Positions 41,527 through 51,645 of a stretch of DNA of 64,000 nt are shown piece after piece (position 1 is the first letter of the stretch; every line of letters starts with the position of its first letter). Source of the DNA: Eutreptiella sp. 'Long Island Sound 2002' (lineage: Eukaryota; Euglenozoa; Euglenophyceae; Eutreptiales; Eutreptiaceae); assembly GCA_964036045.1 (NCBI GenBank), contig OZ038379.1, forward strand, positions 111,484,611 to 111,548,610. The letters are read 5' to 3'. The notes beneath the pieces are model-generated. The model was not told the origin of the DNA. It made no database searches and was given only the letters and a program-made list of their open reading frames with translations. A program made the translations under genes and the position numbers.

Positions 41527-42190
41527 TTAACAATTCTCCATCACCGATCTCTCTTTCAACTCATCACTGTCTGTATGTTCGTGAACACTTTCAGGCAACA
41601 ACACCAATGCCATGTTGGAACCTTGTGCCCACAAAGATTGGTCAAAGTCAACAACATCTTGATTTTTTTCCATACCTCTGAAGAGACGAAGAGAGACATC
41701 CAACACCGGAGGAAGACGAACAAAAGAACGATCTTTGAACTTGTCTAAAGAACCAAGTAATCTACCCGCATGCACAAATGGCAATGTATCTATATGAATT
41801 CGCGTAACGTCAAAAGCTTCTTGATGCAACTCACGCATCCCACCGCGTCCATTGCTCGCTTTAACCTTTATCCATGGCATGGAGCCGTCGGAAAACTTAA
41901 CTTGCAAGTGAACATATGGATTCGTCTTCTTCGGAACATGTACAAATGGGGTTGCTTTCTTGCTCTTGCTTTCACGAGAAGGAGAGGAAACAGGAAGTAA
42001 CACATGCAGAGGACGAAAGGTAGACGGACCACTTGCGGTAGCGCGGTGTGGATAAAATACATGTAAGAGGTTTCCATTGTAGCGGCGTTGATATATTGAC
42101 CTTGAGTGATAACAAATGAGCAAACGGAATTGGTAGTGTCCGACAGTTCCAAGGGAACCTGTCGGTGTTGGGGCACAGCGTCGACTACCC
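41527..42190 (-). CDS. Hypothetical protein, C-terminal exon
   Basis: The frame reads GTVGHYQFRLLICYHSRSIY, NPYVHLQVKFSDGSMPWIKV, RLPPVLDVSLRLFRGMEKNQ and LWAQGSNMALVLLPESV before TAA at 41,527. It has ordinary protein composition in an AT-richer background. Sequence upstream of about 42,190 in the same frame is hydrophobic and T-rich and looks like an intron. I recognise no family. Confidence 0.35.
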
Positions 42191-42970
42191 TTTTTAACGA
42201 CAAAAAAGGAATGAACAATTGTAGGTAAATGAAAAATAAAAGACAACAAACAAAAGGTAAACGAAAACAACGACGAAATACGTTCCAAAACCAAGATAAA
42301 CGGAGTGAGAATGTAGAAAGCCATAAGCGCATTCACAAATCTCACTAATTTGTGAAAATTAGTGGAAATTTTTCTGCTACCATGCAACACAGACGGGCTC
42401 ATTCCTTCTACAAATCTCGCAAATCAACGCCAAAGGACTCTTCTCGTCAACATGGAAACGAAAACATTAAAACCCCACTTAATGCCTTTTGAAATGCTTG
42501 AAGCCATTTTCAACACCACCATTGATAAAATCTTCTTGGTGTACTGTACTATGTTGACCGTTTTACTCTTCATCCACCATGGGCTCATAAAATTTTTGTT
42601 GGTAGGGTGTTGTTCCAAGAAAAGTCCGATCAGCAAGACCGAATCCATGATCCCGTACACCACCATCGCATGCAGGACATTGTCATCACATCTAAACAAA
42701 GCGAGGACACCATCGTGAGATGGAAGCGGACACGGACCATCCGGGTGACGCCCCTTTCCGCGTTCCTTGGACCGAAATTATGGACATTGGAGTTCGTATT
42801 TCAACACAATCTGCAGTGGCACCTAGTTTTCCGTCTGCTCAAGCCAAGGCTTGGGTGGGTACCAACAAGGTGCAAGGCATGCTACGGATCTCAATTCGAG
42901 TCAACCTTTGCTATCTTTTTCAAACAACTTGGTGGGATCATGCCTCGAGTATCAACAACCCAATTTATAC
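42191..42970. other. Stretch without a clear gene
   Basis: Short frames at 42.45-42.97 kb are possible exon remnants but have no supporting motif. Confidence 0.25.
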
Positions 42971-42984
42971 GGTCATGATTGTAG

Positions 42985-44070
42985 AATAGAGTATCAGACA
43001 TACGCAATGCCTACGAGTGGTCAAGATATCGGAGTGCCACCACACGCTCAACCAGTGCATAACGAATGTCGAGAAGATGTTGTTGTTCAACATGTGGTTG
43101 AAATTGTTGACGCAAGAATGGGCTTTAGTATTGAGTCATCGGACCAAGATTAGGTTTATCCCGGCCTTGTTAGGTATTTTGAAAATCTTTGTGAAAAATA
43201 GAGAGCTCATATATGACTCAAGTCGGCAATGTATCACAGGAGTTACGCAAGGAGTATCTTGGATCGCATGAGTCACTTCAACAAATGCGGCAAAAGCTTG
43301 ACATTATGTGTGGTGAGTCGAATGTTGAGTTATTGTGCAAGGTTGCGGAGCGGATAATGGAGTTGGAGGAACATACCTAGAAACTCCATGAAGATTTGAA
43401 GAAATTAATTGACGGCCGTTTCGGAAGACATCTCCAACGTTGTCACCGATCTTCTCAATTCTATGCTTCATTAGGGTGATGAAAAGCTCAAAGGTCTGGC
43501 ACAAGACCTTGAACACATTAAACCCAGTATCCAAAACGAATTCGCGGAAAAGTTGAAGGAGCACAAGAGAGTGCTTAAGGCTCTTGTGAATGAGAAGTTC
43601 ACAGCTGAAGGTTGTCGTCTTGCGGCCGAATTCAACCACGAGATGTAACAATTCAGGGCAAACTACGACAACAACAAGGCCTTTCTTAGTCCACAATTTC
43701 GCGATCTCGAGGTCAAGTTCGATCAACGGGAAGTGGCATTCCAAGCAAAGAAGGAAATCGAGGCACACCGTCAAGCCAACATTGATTTGCAATATCAAAC
43801 TTTGGAGAAGCCATTGCTGGCGAAGGACACGACTTCTGGAGAGATACCGGCACTCTTCAAGGAATCGAATCCAGACCTCAAGTGCTTCGAAGTTGCTCTT
43901 GTTCTCAATGAGGAGTCATTACGCAAGGTTAAAGGAAGAAAGGACAAGAATCAGACCAAGGTTGCGGCCTTACGTGGCAGTTGCACTGAGTTGAAGGGGT
44001 CCCAACTGCAGATACTGAAGCCGGTTCGGACCCCCGTGGCCATCTTTGGATCACTTGGGCTGTGTATCTA
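42985..44070 (+). pseudogene. Coiled-coil protein remnant with several TAG/TAA codons and frameshifts
   Basis: Coding blocks in the same direction: YQTYAMPTSGQDIGVPPHAQ, VEIVDARMGFSIESSDQD (TAG 43,151) and VYPGLVRYFENLCEK (TAG). After a frameshift come QVGNVSQELRKEYLGSHESL, ERIMELEEHT (TAG 43,378) KLHEDLKKLI. Then LAQDLEHIKPSIQNEFAEKL and AAEFNHEM (TAA 43,646) QFRANYDNN follow. The last block is DLEVKFDQREVAFQAKKEIE to LKGSQLQILKP. Heptad-like Leu/Glu/Lys patterns suggest a coiled coil. Family unknown. Each stop is compatible with a former Gln. Confidence 0.45.
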
Positions 44071-44125
44071 TGTGCCGGCAAGCCGCCATTGCCTGATATC
44101 ATACTCTCCCATCAACCTGGCCTAA

Positions 44126-45242
44126 CCCGATGTGATAGTGTGATAGGTTTGGCCATTCCGGCTATGAGCGGCCATATTCAGTACCGAGGCGCCGCCAGCT
44201 GAGATTTATATATCAGAATATCAGGAATCAACAGGGTTTTTTTATCATAATGTTTCCGTAATTTTTCCGCCTTTCGTTCTGATTGTCAATGTATCGGCGA
44301 CTGTCAGTTGGCTTGCGATTTTGCGGTAACCGATTGGTTAACTGTTATTTACAGATATTTTCGCGGAAACCCCGATGAAGGGTCAGATTTCATCAGTAAA
44401 GGGTTCGTTGCTTCCGCAATTTACATATTATACACTCGCAAAATTCATCCGATTTTTTCACACTTTCAGAATCGGATTTTCGACTTCGACATCGCCGCAC
44501 TCGATATGATGAATCTCGAGTGGTCATACATTTTTCCCCGATCACGAATCAACCTTCCTTTTGTTGTGCCGTTCATTTTGCTTGGAGTTATAGTTGAAAC
44601 AAAAGTGATTCGTGAGACCACTTTGAAGAATCATATCTCCGGGTCACGGCGAGGAATATCAATATCGAGAATTGGGTTGGAACCGCCTTGGTCTCAACTT
44701 AATTTAGGAAGCATCAAATGCCTTTGGTGTGTACACATGCCCGGTATAGCAAGGGATAATGGTCAAGAGGGTAGAAAGTGATATATAACTCTTGGACCGT
44801 GCAACCGAATATTTTATTGCGACTTTCGAGTGTACCGCATGAGTGTTGGGGTTGCATAGCAACTTTCCTTGGGTTCCTACGTATTTTTAACGTGAAGTTA
44901 TGTCCATGGAGGGGCATGGCATATCATGGTGGGAGCCACTTTTTGACGGTATGTGTCATATGCATGGTATGTGCTTCGATATGCTCACGCCCATGTTATA
45001 TATCTCCGTTTGTAGGAAGATATATGGAGTCATACGTGGCAAGGGCTTCGCCCATGTCCCAATGGTGAACTCCATAGCGCTAGACTAAGTCTACCGCACA
45101 TATAGTGCATGTGGGAGGGCTTACGGAGCGACCCACAAGCGCCATTACCAATTTTCCCATTTTCGTGGTGCGTGTTGGGAGGAGGTTCGAAGGTGTCCCT
45201 ATGCGTCCATGTGGGGATCCAAGTGGGGGGATTGTTTGCAAA
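44126..45242. other. Gene-free stretch left of the LTR retrotransposon
   Basis: Only short unconvincing frames. It ends at the target-site duplication. Confidence 0.3.
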
Positions 45243-45247
45243 TGGTC
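45243..45247. repeat. Target-site duplication TGGTC (left)
   Basis: TGGTC immediately precedes the 5' LTR and recurs immediately after the 3' LTR at 56,013-56,017. Confidence 0.9.
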
Positions 45248-45779
45248 TGTAAGTGCGGCTAGCCCCATCTGCTCAGATTTTCAGACATTCTGCCCAGATT
45301 GGCTACATTTTGGTCATTTTCTTTGCTTCGGCGGAATTGCCGCCTCGCAGCTCAGTCACAGGATATTTCCTATATATTTCTGATATGCCGGATTTGATTC
45401 CGCGGTCCATTTCCCGTAAATCCGCCGCATTCCGCTATTTTAGCTGGAATCGCCATTTGCCGCTGGCGCGCGCTCGCGGGCCTGATCGGCCATACAATTT
45501 TACATAAATGGATTATTTAAATTCATTCGGACAGTTTTGGACACTCAGATGTATTTAGAATAATTCCCCTCAATTTTCTTCATAGACTGGGATTTTCTGC
45601 CGGACCACAATCAGCATGGACCTTGCCTCTGTTGTCGCTGCTCTCGCCTCCGTTGGTGTTCGTGTATCCGGTTCCAACCCCAATAACAACATCCAGGGAG
45701 ACTCCTCGCGTGCCTGCCCCACTGGTCTTGCCGGCCCCGAGCCCTCCGGCACCCACATCGACCCAGGGCAGCACTTTCA
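45248..45779 (+). repeat. 5' LTR (532 bp)
   Basis: It starts TGTAAGTGCGGC and ends CACTTTCA (TG...CA). It is identical to 55,481-56,012 except for one base seen. A TATA-like TTTCCTATATATTTC lies at 45,367-45,381. It includes the ATG at 45,616 used by the gag frame. Confidence 0.95.
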
Positions 45780-48651
45780 TGGTAGCAGAGGCTACCTGAA
45801 TGTTGTTCCTTTGGTGTCCCAACCACAGCTAGCCCCTCAGTATGTCCCCGTAGACTCCGCAACCTCCGGAGACGTAACGATCACGCTCCCGTGGTGCTGT
45901 GCGAACGAGGCCTTGAGAGGAATGCCTTGCGCAAGCCCAAATTGCCCAAGAAGGACACAAATCAGCAGCTGTGGAGGCCCAGATTACAATCAAGATCCCA
46001 GTCGAAATTGGCCATCAAGCAGCTGGAATCTCCCAGCTTACGCTAATGGCAACGCTCCGGTGGAGCTTACGGACCTGGCAGGTACTAATACTCCCTACCA
46101 ATGTCCACATTTCGAGACCATCGATGCCGACATTGACGACATTGAGATGGGTGGTCCAGGTGAGGTACCAACCTATAATCGACCAGCCTCATGGGCACAA
46201 TGGGACAACCATTTGTCGTCGGAAGTGGCCCGTAACCTTGAGGCGCTTGAGGCCCTGTGTCTATTAGCCACGTCTAAGCTGATAGGACAAGAGAGAATCG
46301 CCTCTGATTTTTTATTTGAATATTTTTTCCTCCTTCAAGAAGAAATTAAGACCAGGATGTGGTGGTGTTCTCAAGAGGATGAATCCTTTGCCATTTTCTT
46401 GCAGATCTGGGAGGCAAGCCCCTTCCCGAAGGAGAAGACCAAGGCACCTGTTGCCGGGCCCTCCGTCCCCCATCCCTCTGTTTCCATCCGCGACGATCTA
46501 GCCGCCGCGGTTGAGGAAGGAATTTTAGAGGCAGCTAGGCAGGCAAGCCTGGAAATTAGGACTGAAGGAGCTCCCCAAGTGGACTCCTGGCTGCGAACCA
46601 CTGAGATTAGCGGTCCGACAGCCTGCTCAGGCCCTTCAGGACACGGTATGTACTGTCCTGCCGACTGCTCTTGCAGATCTCAGCGAGATACTGAGCTCCA
46701 ATTGCTCAAAGATCAAATGCAACTCATCATTCAGACACTGGGAATTAAAGATCTTTTCAAGACCCACATGAGGTCTGAGGGCGCATCATCGGTGGATCAG
46801 ACAACCGAACCGTCGGAGGAGGCGACAGAAATTTTTTCGATTGCTCCTTCGGTGGACTCCAAGACCACCGATGCACGGATCAGCAGGACTAAACTAAAGG
46901 AAAGGGTTACAATCTCTCGATCACAGAGTAGATCGGCGAAGGCTAGGACTGAGGTTCAGAATGCCAAAAGAACTGCCTCCCGTACTACCCTTCCTGCCGT
47001 TGATTCCAGTGCAATTGCCCAGATGTTGCTCGCCCAGACCCTCGCCGGAGCTGGTGTGGCTAATGATGCCGCCAAGGTGTCCGCCATTACGGCCGGTGTT
47101 GGGCTGGATTCACTCCTAAATCCCACTTCATTGCGACTTCGTCAGGTTGCCAAGCAACCGAAGTATAATGGAAACCCCAGACGTTGGCCTCAGTTCCAAC
47201 GGGAATTGAAACTGTGGGTTAAGACTCAAAAACTCCAGGATGATCAGTTCCTGATGGCGCTCCTGGACTGCCTTGAGGGAGCGCCGGCCAACACTTGGCT
47301 CAGAACCTGGAGTGATCGTGAAGATTCAAGTTCCCCCCTTACCTTTGATGAGGTGTGGGAACAGTTGGAGGTACGTGGATCTCGACTGCCAGAGGACCAT
47401 TACCACCAGATGTTGAAGAATTTTCCTTCGTTCTCTCGATTAATCTTGCATGAGGTGCAGGACAAGAGACAGCGCTTCTGGAATCTCGTAGAAGAATCTG
47501 AACATTCAGGCGAAAAATTTTCTAGTGCCGAGCTGAAAAATCTGATTTTTGACAAGATCCCCTCAGAAACCGCCGCCACCCTTCGGAATCGACAGTCCGA
47601 AGAAAAGGTCAAGACCTGGTGGGCGGAGATCGATGGCTTTGACGCCTCGGCCAACCGGTTTACCGTCAGGGAGGCACTTCAAAAGTGCTCCCCCACGTCG
47701 TTTACCAAGGTGAAATTCACTGAAAACACGTGGAAAATCAAGTTTAATGAACACGAGGATCGTGACTTGTTTGTCCAAGTCCTCAACAGGGGAGTAAGTT
47801 TCCACGGCAATCGCCTGAAGGCCAGGAACTGGGTGTTTTCGTTTACTCCGCAGGAACTGTGGGAAGAGGTTGAGAGGCTCGCTGACGCCACCAATCAAAA
47901 TTTCCATGAGGGTCTTGGGGGAAACAGGAATACCCAGCAAAACACCCAAAATGGGGCCCAAAAGGGCAACAAAAAGGTGAATGACACCCGGAATGTTCAG
48001 GATCATTGTAGCATCTGTCTTCTTCTAGGTTCTACGAACCGAGCTAAGACGCATTCCACTGCTAATCACCGATGGTCTGCTTACGATCATAAGGTGATTG
48101 GTGAAAATGTCAGTAATCCTCAGAATTCAGACAGGAATGACAGACAGGTGCATGGTGCTAAGGGGGGAAAGGGTAATTCGACCCCCTCCGGTGGAAACAA
48201 AACTACCGGAGGCCCTGGCGGGTTCCAAGGCAAAGGGAATCGGACTCCATCCGGCTCCGGTGGACAGCCAAACGGCCAGACAAGTCCCAATGTCAACGCC
48301 GGAGGCGGAAATCGAAATCCAGGCCAAACCCCTCAATCCGGTACAAATAAAGGAAATGCTCCAGGATCACAGGGTAAGGGTAAGGGAAATCCTTCAGGAA
48401 CCCCCTTCTCTGGTAAGGGCAGAGGGCGTGGCGACGGTGGTGGTCCATCATCCGGCGGCCGTGGCCGTGGACGTGGAAAAGGAAATCATCGTGTGGATCA
48501 GGTTTCAGGTGCAGACCAGGTGTCAGATGCGGATCGAGATTATGTCGAAAATGCTCTGAATCCAGCGGATGATCCGTTCCAAGATGAGTGGATCGACGAA
48601 TCAGGCTGTGTCCACAATGTTAACGCAGCCGCTGGAGGTCAGAACGCCTAG
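45616..48651 (+). CDS. gag: Gag polyprotein of chromovirus 1
   Basis: An open frame of 1011 codons to TAG 48,649-48,651. The listed ATG lies inside the LTR, so the frame also spans the primer-binding site; a later Met may be the true start. Residues about 505-690 (VAKQPKYNGNPRRWPQFQRE onward, with FLMALLDCLEGAPANTWL) form the capsid domain of retrotransposon Gag. A Cys/His cluster near residue 797 (C-x2-C-x11-H-x4-H) replaces the usual CCHC knuckle. The tail (about 830-955) is Gly/Asn/Lys-rich and likely binds RNA. The frame continues into pol after the TAG. It forms the particle that packages element RNA. Confidence 0.85.
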   Translation: MDLASVVAALASVGVRVSGSNPNNNIQGDSSRACPTGLAGPEPSGTHIDPGQHFHGSRGYLNVVPLVSQPQLAPQYVPVDSATSGDVTITLPWCCANEALRGMPCASPNCPRRTQISSCGGPDYNQDPSRNWPSSSWNLPAYANGNAPVELTDLAGTNTPYQCPHFETIDADIDDIEMGGPGEVPTYNRPASWAQWDNHLSSEVARNLEALEALCLLATSKLIGQERIASDFLFEYFFLLQEEIKTRMWWCSQEDESFAIFLQIWEASPFPKEKTKAPVAGPSVPHPSVSIRDDLAAAVEEGILEAARQASLEIRTEGAPQVDSWLRTTEISGPTACSGPSGHGMYCPADCSCRSQRDTELQLLKDQMQLIIQTLGIKDLFKTHMRSEGASSVDQTTEPSEEATEIFSIAPSVDSKTTDARISRTKLKERVTISRSQSRSAKARTEVQNAKRTASRTTLPAVDSSAIAQMLLAQTLAGAGVANDAAKVSAITAGVGLDSLLNPTSLRLRQVAKQPKYNGNPRRWPQFQRELKLWVKTQKLQDDQFLMALLDCLEGAPANTWLRTWSDREDSSSPLTFDEVWEQLEVRGSRLPEDHYHQMLKNFPSFSRLILHEVQDKRQRFWNLVEESEHSGEKFSSAELKNLIFDKIPSETAATLRNRQSEEKVKTWWAEIDGFDASANRFTVREALQKCSPTSFTKVKFTENTWKIKFNEHEDRDLFVQVLNRGVSFHGNRLKARNWVFSFTPQELWEEVERLADATNQNFHEGLGGNRNTQQNTQNGAQKGNKKVNDTRNVQDHCSICLLLGSTNRAKTHSTANHRWSAYDHKVIGENVSNPQNSDRNDRQVHGAKGGKGNSTPSGGNKTTGGPGGFQGKGNRTPSGSGGQPNGQTSPNVNAGGGNRNPGQTPQSGTNKGNAPGSQGKGKGNPSGTPFSGKGRGRGDGGGPSSGGRGRGRGKGNHRVDQVSGADQVSDADRDYVENALNPADDPFQDEWIDESGCVHNVNAAAGGQNA
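45780..45795 (+). other. Primer-binding site (initiator tRNA-Met)
   Basis: TGGTAGCAGAGG directly follows the LTR. It is complementary to the CCUCUGCUACCA 3' end of a typical eukaryotic initiator tRNA-Met. Confidence 0.85.
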
Positions 48652-51645
48652 GGGAGCCACGAAAATCGTCCCTCCCCAGGCGATTTCAGGCATGATCCCC
48701 AAATTCCTGATCGACCATTACTTGATGTAGGGTCGCTTGTCTCCTCTCCCCTGGATCCGGCAGCGGATCCTTCTGTTGTAGTGGACGAGGTTGGTGTACA
48801 GTCCAAGCACAGGGCTCGTCAGTTTGTCACAAAGCTGTGGGTCTCTGATTGCAAGGGAAATTTCCACCTCGCCACTTGTTTGTGTGATAATGGATCAGAG
48901 GTAAATCTCCAATCCAATGCATTCTTACCCGACGACTGCGTGTTTGAATCGCCTCATCCTGTTACCCTCGAGGGAGTTTCTGGACACTCTCTCGCAGGTG
49001 GGCAACGCGGTTGTTATATATCAACCCATTTGGTCGCTCAAGACCTTTGGGAAGAGCAAAATGTGGAAGAAGTTGTCCTTAAGGATGACTACTTCTACCG
49101 TGCTGACATAAAATATGACCTTTATTTGGGGCATCCTTGGCTTCGCAAGAACAGGGTAGCGCCCGTAGGTCATCGTCGTTGTTTTTTGCTGGAGTCAGGT
49201 CCTTTGGAGCGTCCTGAATTTCGTTTTTTGCACGCAGGGTTTAAAAGTGCAGAAGAATTTTTAAAGCAAAAAGTGACACCAAAATTTGGTGAAGATGTCA
49301 CCATTGCAGAGGTGAATGGGAGTGCCGATTACTCCCAAGAGTTAGAATGTCTTCGTAGGGACTCCCAGCCACGACGCCCTTCGCGCTGGCACTCTTCATC
49401 CTACAGAGTTGTCGACAAATGGCGCGATGCAATTTGTGAATACTTTCATGAACATCATTCTTTTTGGCCCCAGTATGATGCATTTGCTAACCGCACGAAC
49501 AAGCGCTTTGATAAGCACTTCAGCGACGCTTGGACCCACAAATGGGACAAGAAGTTGTGGATTAATCCTCCGTTTCACTTAATCCAGCAGGTCATCCACA
49601 AAATCAAGCAAGATAAGACCCAGGCAATTTTAGTTGTGCCCTTGTGGGACGACAAGCCTTGGTTTCAGGAATTACAGGACATTTGTGTTGATTACATCGA
49701 ACTTCCCAGGAAGATTAAGCTGTATGCCAGGGACGACACAGGTCCCCTGCCACAGCGGTCCTGGAGTTCGCTTGCATTCCTGGTGGATGGAAAGCTTTCT
49801 GACTCTAATTCTGCTGATTCTGGTACAGATTCCTGTGTTGGGTCTGAATCTGAGGTTGAGCGTGGTACTGATGATGAATCTATTTTTTCTGATTTTTGTT
49901 CGTCAGATACCCAAGGTGATTCAACGTCCAATGGATCCGCCTCGTCTCCCTCTTCCCCAATAAGGTCGACATCGAAAAGAATCTTCAGTGCACGGGCGAG
50001 GAAAAATCTCCAATCGCGCCGCAAATTCAGAGTTTTTTATGAAAAACCCCCTGTGGAAGCTTTTATGGATCCTTTCGAGGAGCTGGATCACGAGGAAAAT
50101 CTCTGGGATTTCGACACAAGGCCCACCTATCTTCAAGAGGCAGTGGATACGGACCTGTTTAGGGACATCCGTAAGAAGATTCTTCCTGCCAAAGCCGAAG
50201 AAGTCGCCAAAGTTTTTTCGACAGTAATTCCTGGCGATCAGGTGGACACTGAATTGTGTTCGAGGTCAAGAGAAAAGATTTTTGAGGAACGGAAGGACAC
50301 AACCCTTTCAGGAAAGTTGATCAAAGACCCCCCTGTCCGTGGACAGTTCGGTGAAGCCTTCATCGAGCTTCGTGAAGGGTACAAGGCAAAAAAACAGCGC
50401 CCTTATGAAAATCATGGACACAAACATGAGATTCTCAGAAAAATCATTGAGAGAAATCTCAGGGAATTTGGTTGGCTTGAGGGTTGCATGACCAGCGAAT
50501 GGTGTTGTTCACCCTTCACAGTCCCGAAGCCACCGCCTGCAGACCAGAACACCATTGATGGTTGGCGAATGGTGGTTGATTTTCGCAATCTCAACGCCGA
50601 AACAAAGGCGGATTCACACCCCCTGCCCCTCATTGAGGAGGAAATCGCCAAGAGGGCGAGAGGTCGTTTGTTCTCTGTGCTGGATCTCCGTCACGGCTTT
50701 CACCAAATGCCGTTGAGGAAGGACAGCAGACCTCTTACCTGTATGTGCACGCCATGTGGCCCAGTCCAGTGGACCGTCATGCCCATGGGATTGAAGAACG
50801 CCCCCTCATTTTTTCAAAGAATGATGGAGGATGTACTGTTCACAACCCATCCTGAGCTTCGTGCCTTCGTGAGTGTGTACATAGATGACATAATCATCGC
50901 GACGGAGGGGGAGGGACTGACCGAAGCCGAGCTGGTGGCCCTACATGAGAAGCAGCTGAACCAAGTTTTGGACATTCTTGACGCCAATCAGCTGATCTGT
51001 GGGCCAAAGAAGGGAAAATTATTTTTAAAATCAGTCGAATTTTGTGGTTCTCTCCTAGAAAATGGCACTCGACGACCCAGTCCAGGGAAGCTTGTCGCTA
51101 TTCAGAAGTGGAAGCGCCCTGAGACGATCACGGAGTTGCGAGGATTCCTAGGTTGTTGCAATTTTTACCACACTTTTGTGCCGAATTATGCCAAATTTGC
51201 TGCCCCCCTCACTGAATTATTGAAGGTAGGGAGAGATGCAGGCAAGGCAGGTTCAAAGGTTCGTGTCAAGTGGACTGACGAGTGCGAGGAGGCCTTCCAT
51301 CACTTGAAGGCAGCCCTCTGCGAAGTCGCCACGTTGCATGTGCCCCAATTTGACCGACCCTTCTACATTAGAACCGACGCATCTAGGTACGCGATCGGAG
51401 CTGTCCTTGAACAGGTTGATGAAGCCACCGGCGATCATTACCCTCTTGCATTTTGGTCACGGAAGCTAGCCCCACGCCAAATGCAATGGTCGCCGCGTGA
51501 GCAAGAGACTTACGCCATAATTTGCGCTCTAAAAAAGTACCAATCGTGGGTTGGCACCAATCGAGTCGAGGTCCTGACGGATCATCGATCTCTGGAGTAT
51601 TGGGCCACCGAACACATTGATACTGTCGCGAGCCCAGCTGGTTGA
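48652..51645 (+). CDS. pol: Pol of chromovirus 1: protease, methyltransferase-like domain, RT, RNase H
   Basis: The frame is open from just after the gag TAG; the first ATG is at 48,841 or later and GTG 48,781 is possible. Numbering from 48,781: protease-like active site CDNGSE (Asp36; DNG in place of DTG/DSG); residues about 208-330 resemble phage DNA-N6-adenine methyltransferases (YDAFANRTNKRFDKHF, INPPFHLI at 261-268, PLWDDKPWFQELQ). The reverse transcriptase follows with WRMVVDFRNLN, SVLDLRHGFHQMPL, MPMGLKNAPSFFQRMM and YIDD at 700-703. RNase H follows (YIRTDASRYAIGAVLEQ, Asp866). A TGA (51,643-51,645) followed by CGG interrupts the frame just before RARWHEFL. Confidence 0.9.
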   Translation, partial: GSHENRPSPGDFRHDPQIPDRPLLDVGSLVSSPLDPAADPSVVVDEVGVQSKHRARQFVTKLWVSDCKGNFHLATCLCDNGSEVNLQSNAFLPDDCVFESPHPVTLEGVSGHSLAGGQRGCYISTHLVAQDLWEEQNVEEVVLKDDYFYRADIKYDLYLGHPWLRKNRVAPVGHRRCFLLESGPLERPEFRFLHAGFKSAEEFLKQKVTPKFGEDVTIAEVNGSADYSQELECLRRDSQPRRPSRWHSSSYRVVDKWRDAICEYFHEHHSFWPQYDAFANRTNKRFDKHFSDAWTHKWDKKLWINPPFHLIQQVIHKIKQDKTQAILVVPLWDDKPWFQELQDICVDYIELPRKIKLYARDDTGPLPQRSWSSLAFLVDGKLSDSNSADSGTDSCVGSESEVERGTDDESIFSDFCSSDTQGDSTSNGSASSPSSPIRSTSKRIFSARARKNLQSRRKFRVFYEKPPVEAFMDPFEELDHEENLWDFDTRPTYLQEAVDTDLFRDIRKKILPAKAEEVAKVFSTVIPGDQVDTELCSRSREKIFEERKDTTLSGKLIKDPPVRGQFGEAFIELREGYKAKKQRPYENHGHKHEILRKIIERNLREFGWLEGCMTSEWCCSPFTVPKPPPADQNTIDGWRMVVDFRNLNAETKADSHPLPLIEEEIAKRARGRLFSVLDLRHGFHQMPLRKDSRPLTCMCTPCGPVQWTVMPMGLKNAPSFFQRMMEDVLFTTHPELRAFVSVYIDDIIIATEGEGLTEAELVALHEKQLNQVLDILDANQLICGPKKGKLFLKSVEFCGSLLENGTRRPSPGKLVAIQKWKRPETITELRGFLGCCNFYHTFVPNYAKFAAPLTELLKVGRDAGKAGSKVRVKWTDECEEAFHHLKAALCEVATLHVPQFDRPFYIRTDASRYAIGAVLEQVDEATGDHYPLAFWSRKLAPRQMQWSPREQETYAIICALKKYQSWVGTNRVEVLTDHRSLEYWATEHIDTVASPAG

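Noticed and set aside
42424-42978. Short frames at 42.4-43.0 kb as genes
   Set aside because: Conflicting frames on both strands, no motif and no clear splice sites.
44308-44917. 157-codon frame as a gene
   Set aside because: No recognisable domain, AT-rich context and no paralogue in the window.
51643-51645. TGA in pol of element 1 as proof of UGA reassignment
   Set aside because: Several genes here end in TGA. The site can equally be a CGA-to-TGA mutation or readthrough, so it was kept only as a hypothesis.
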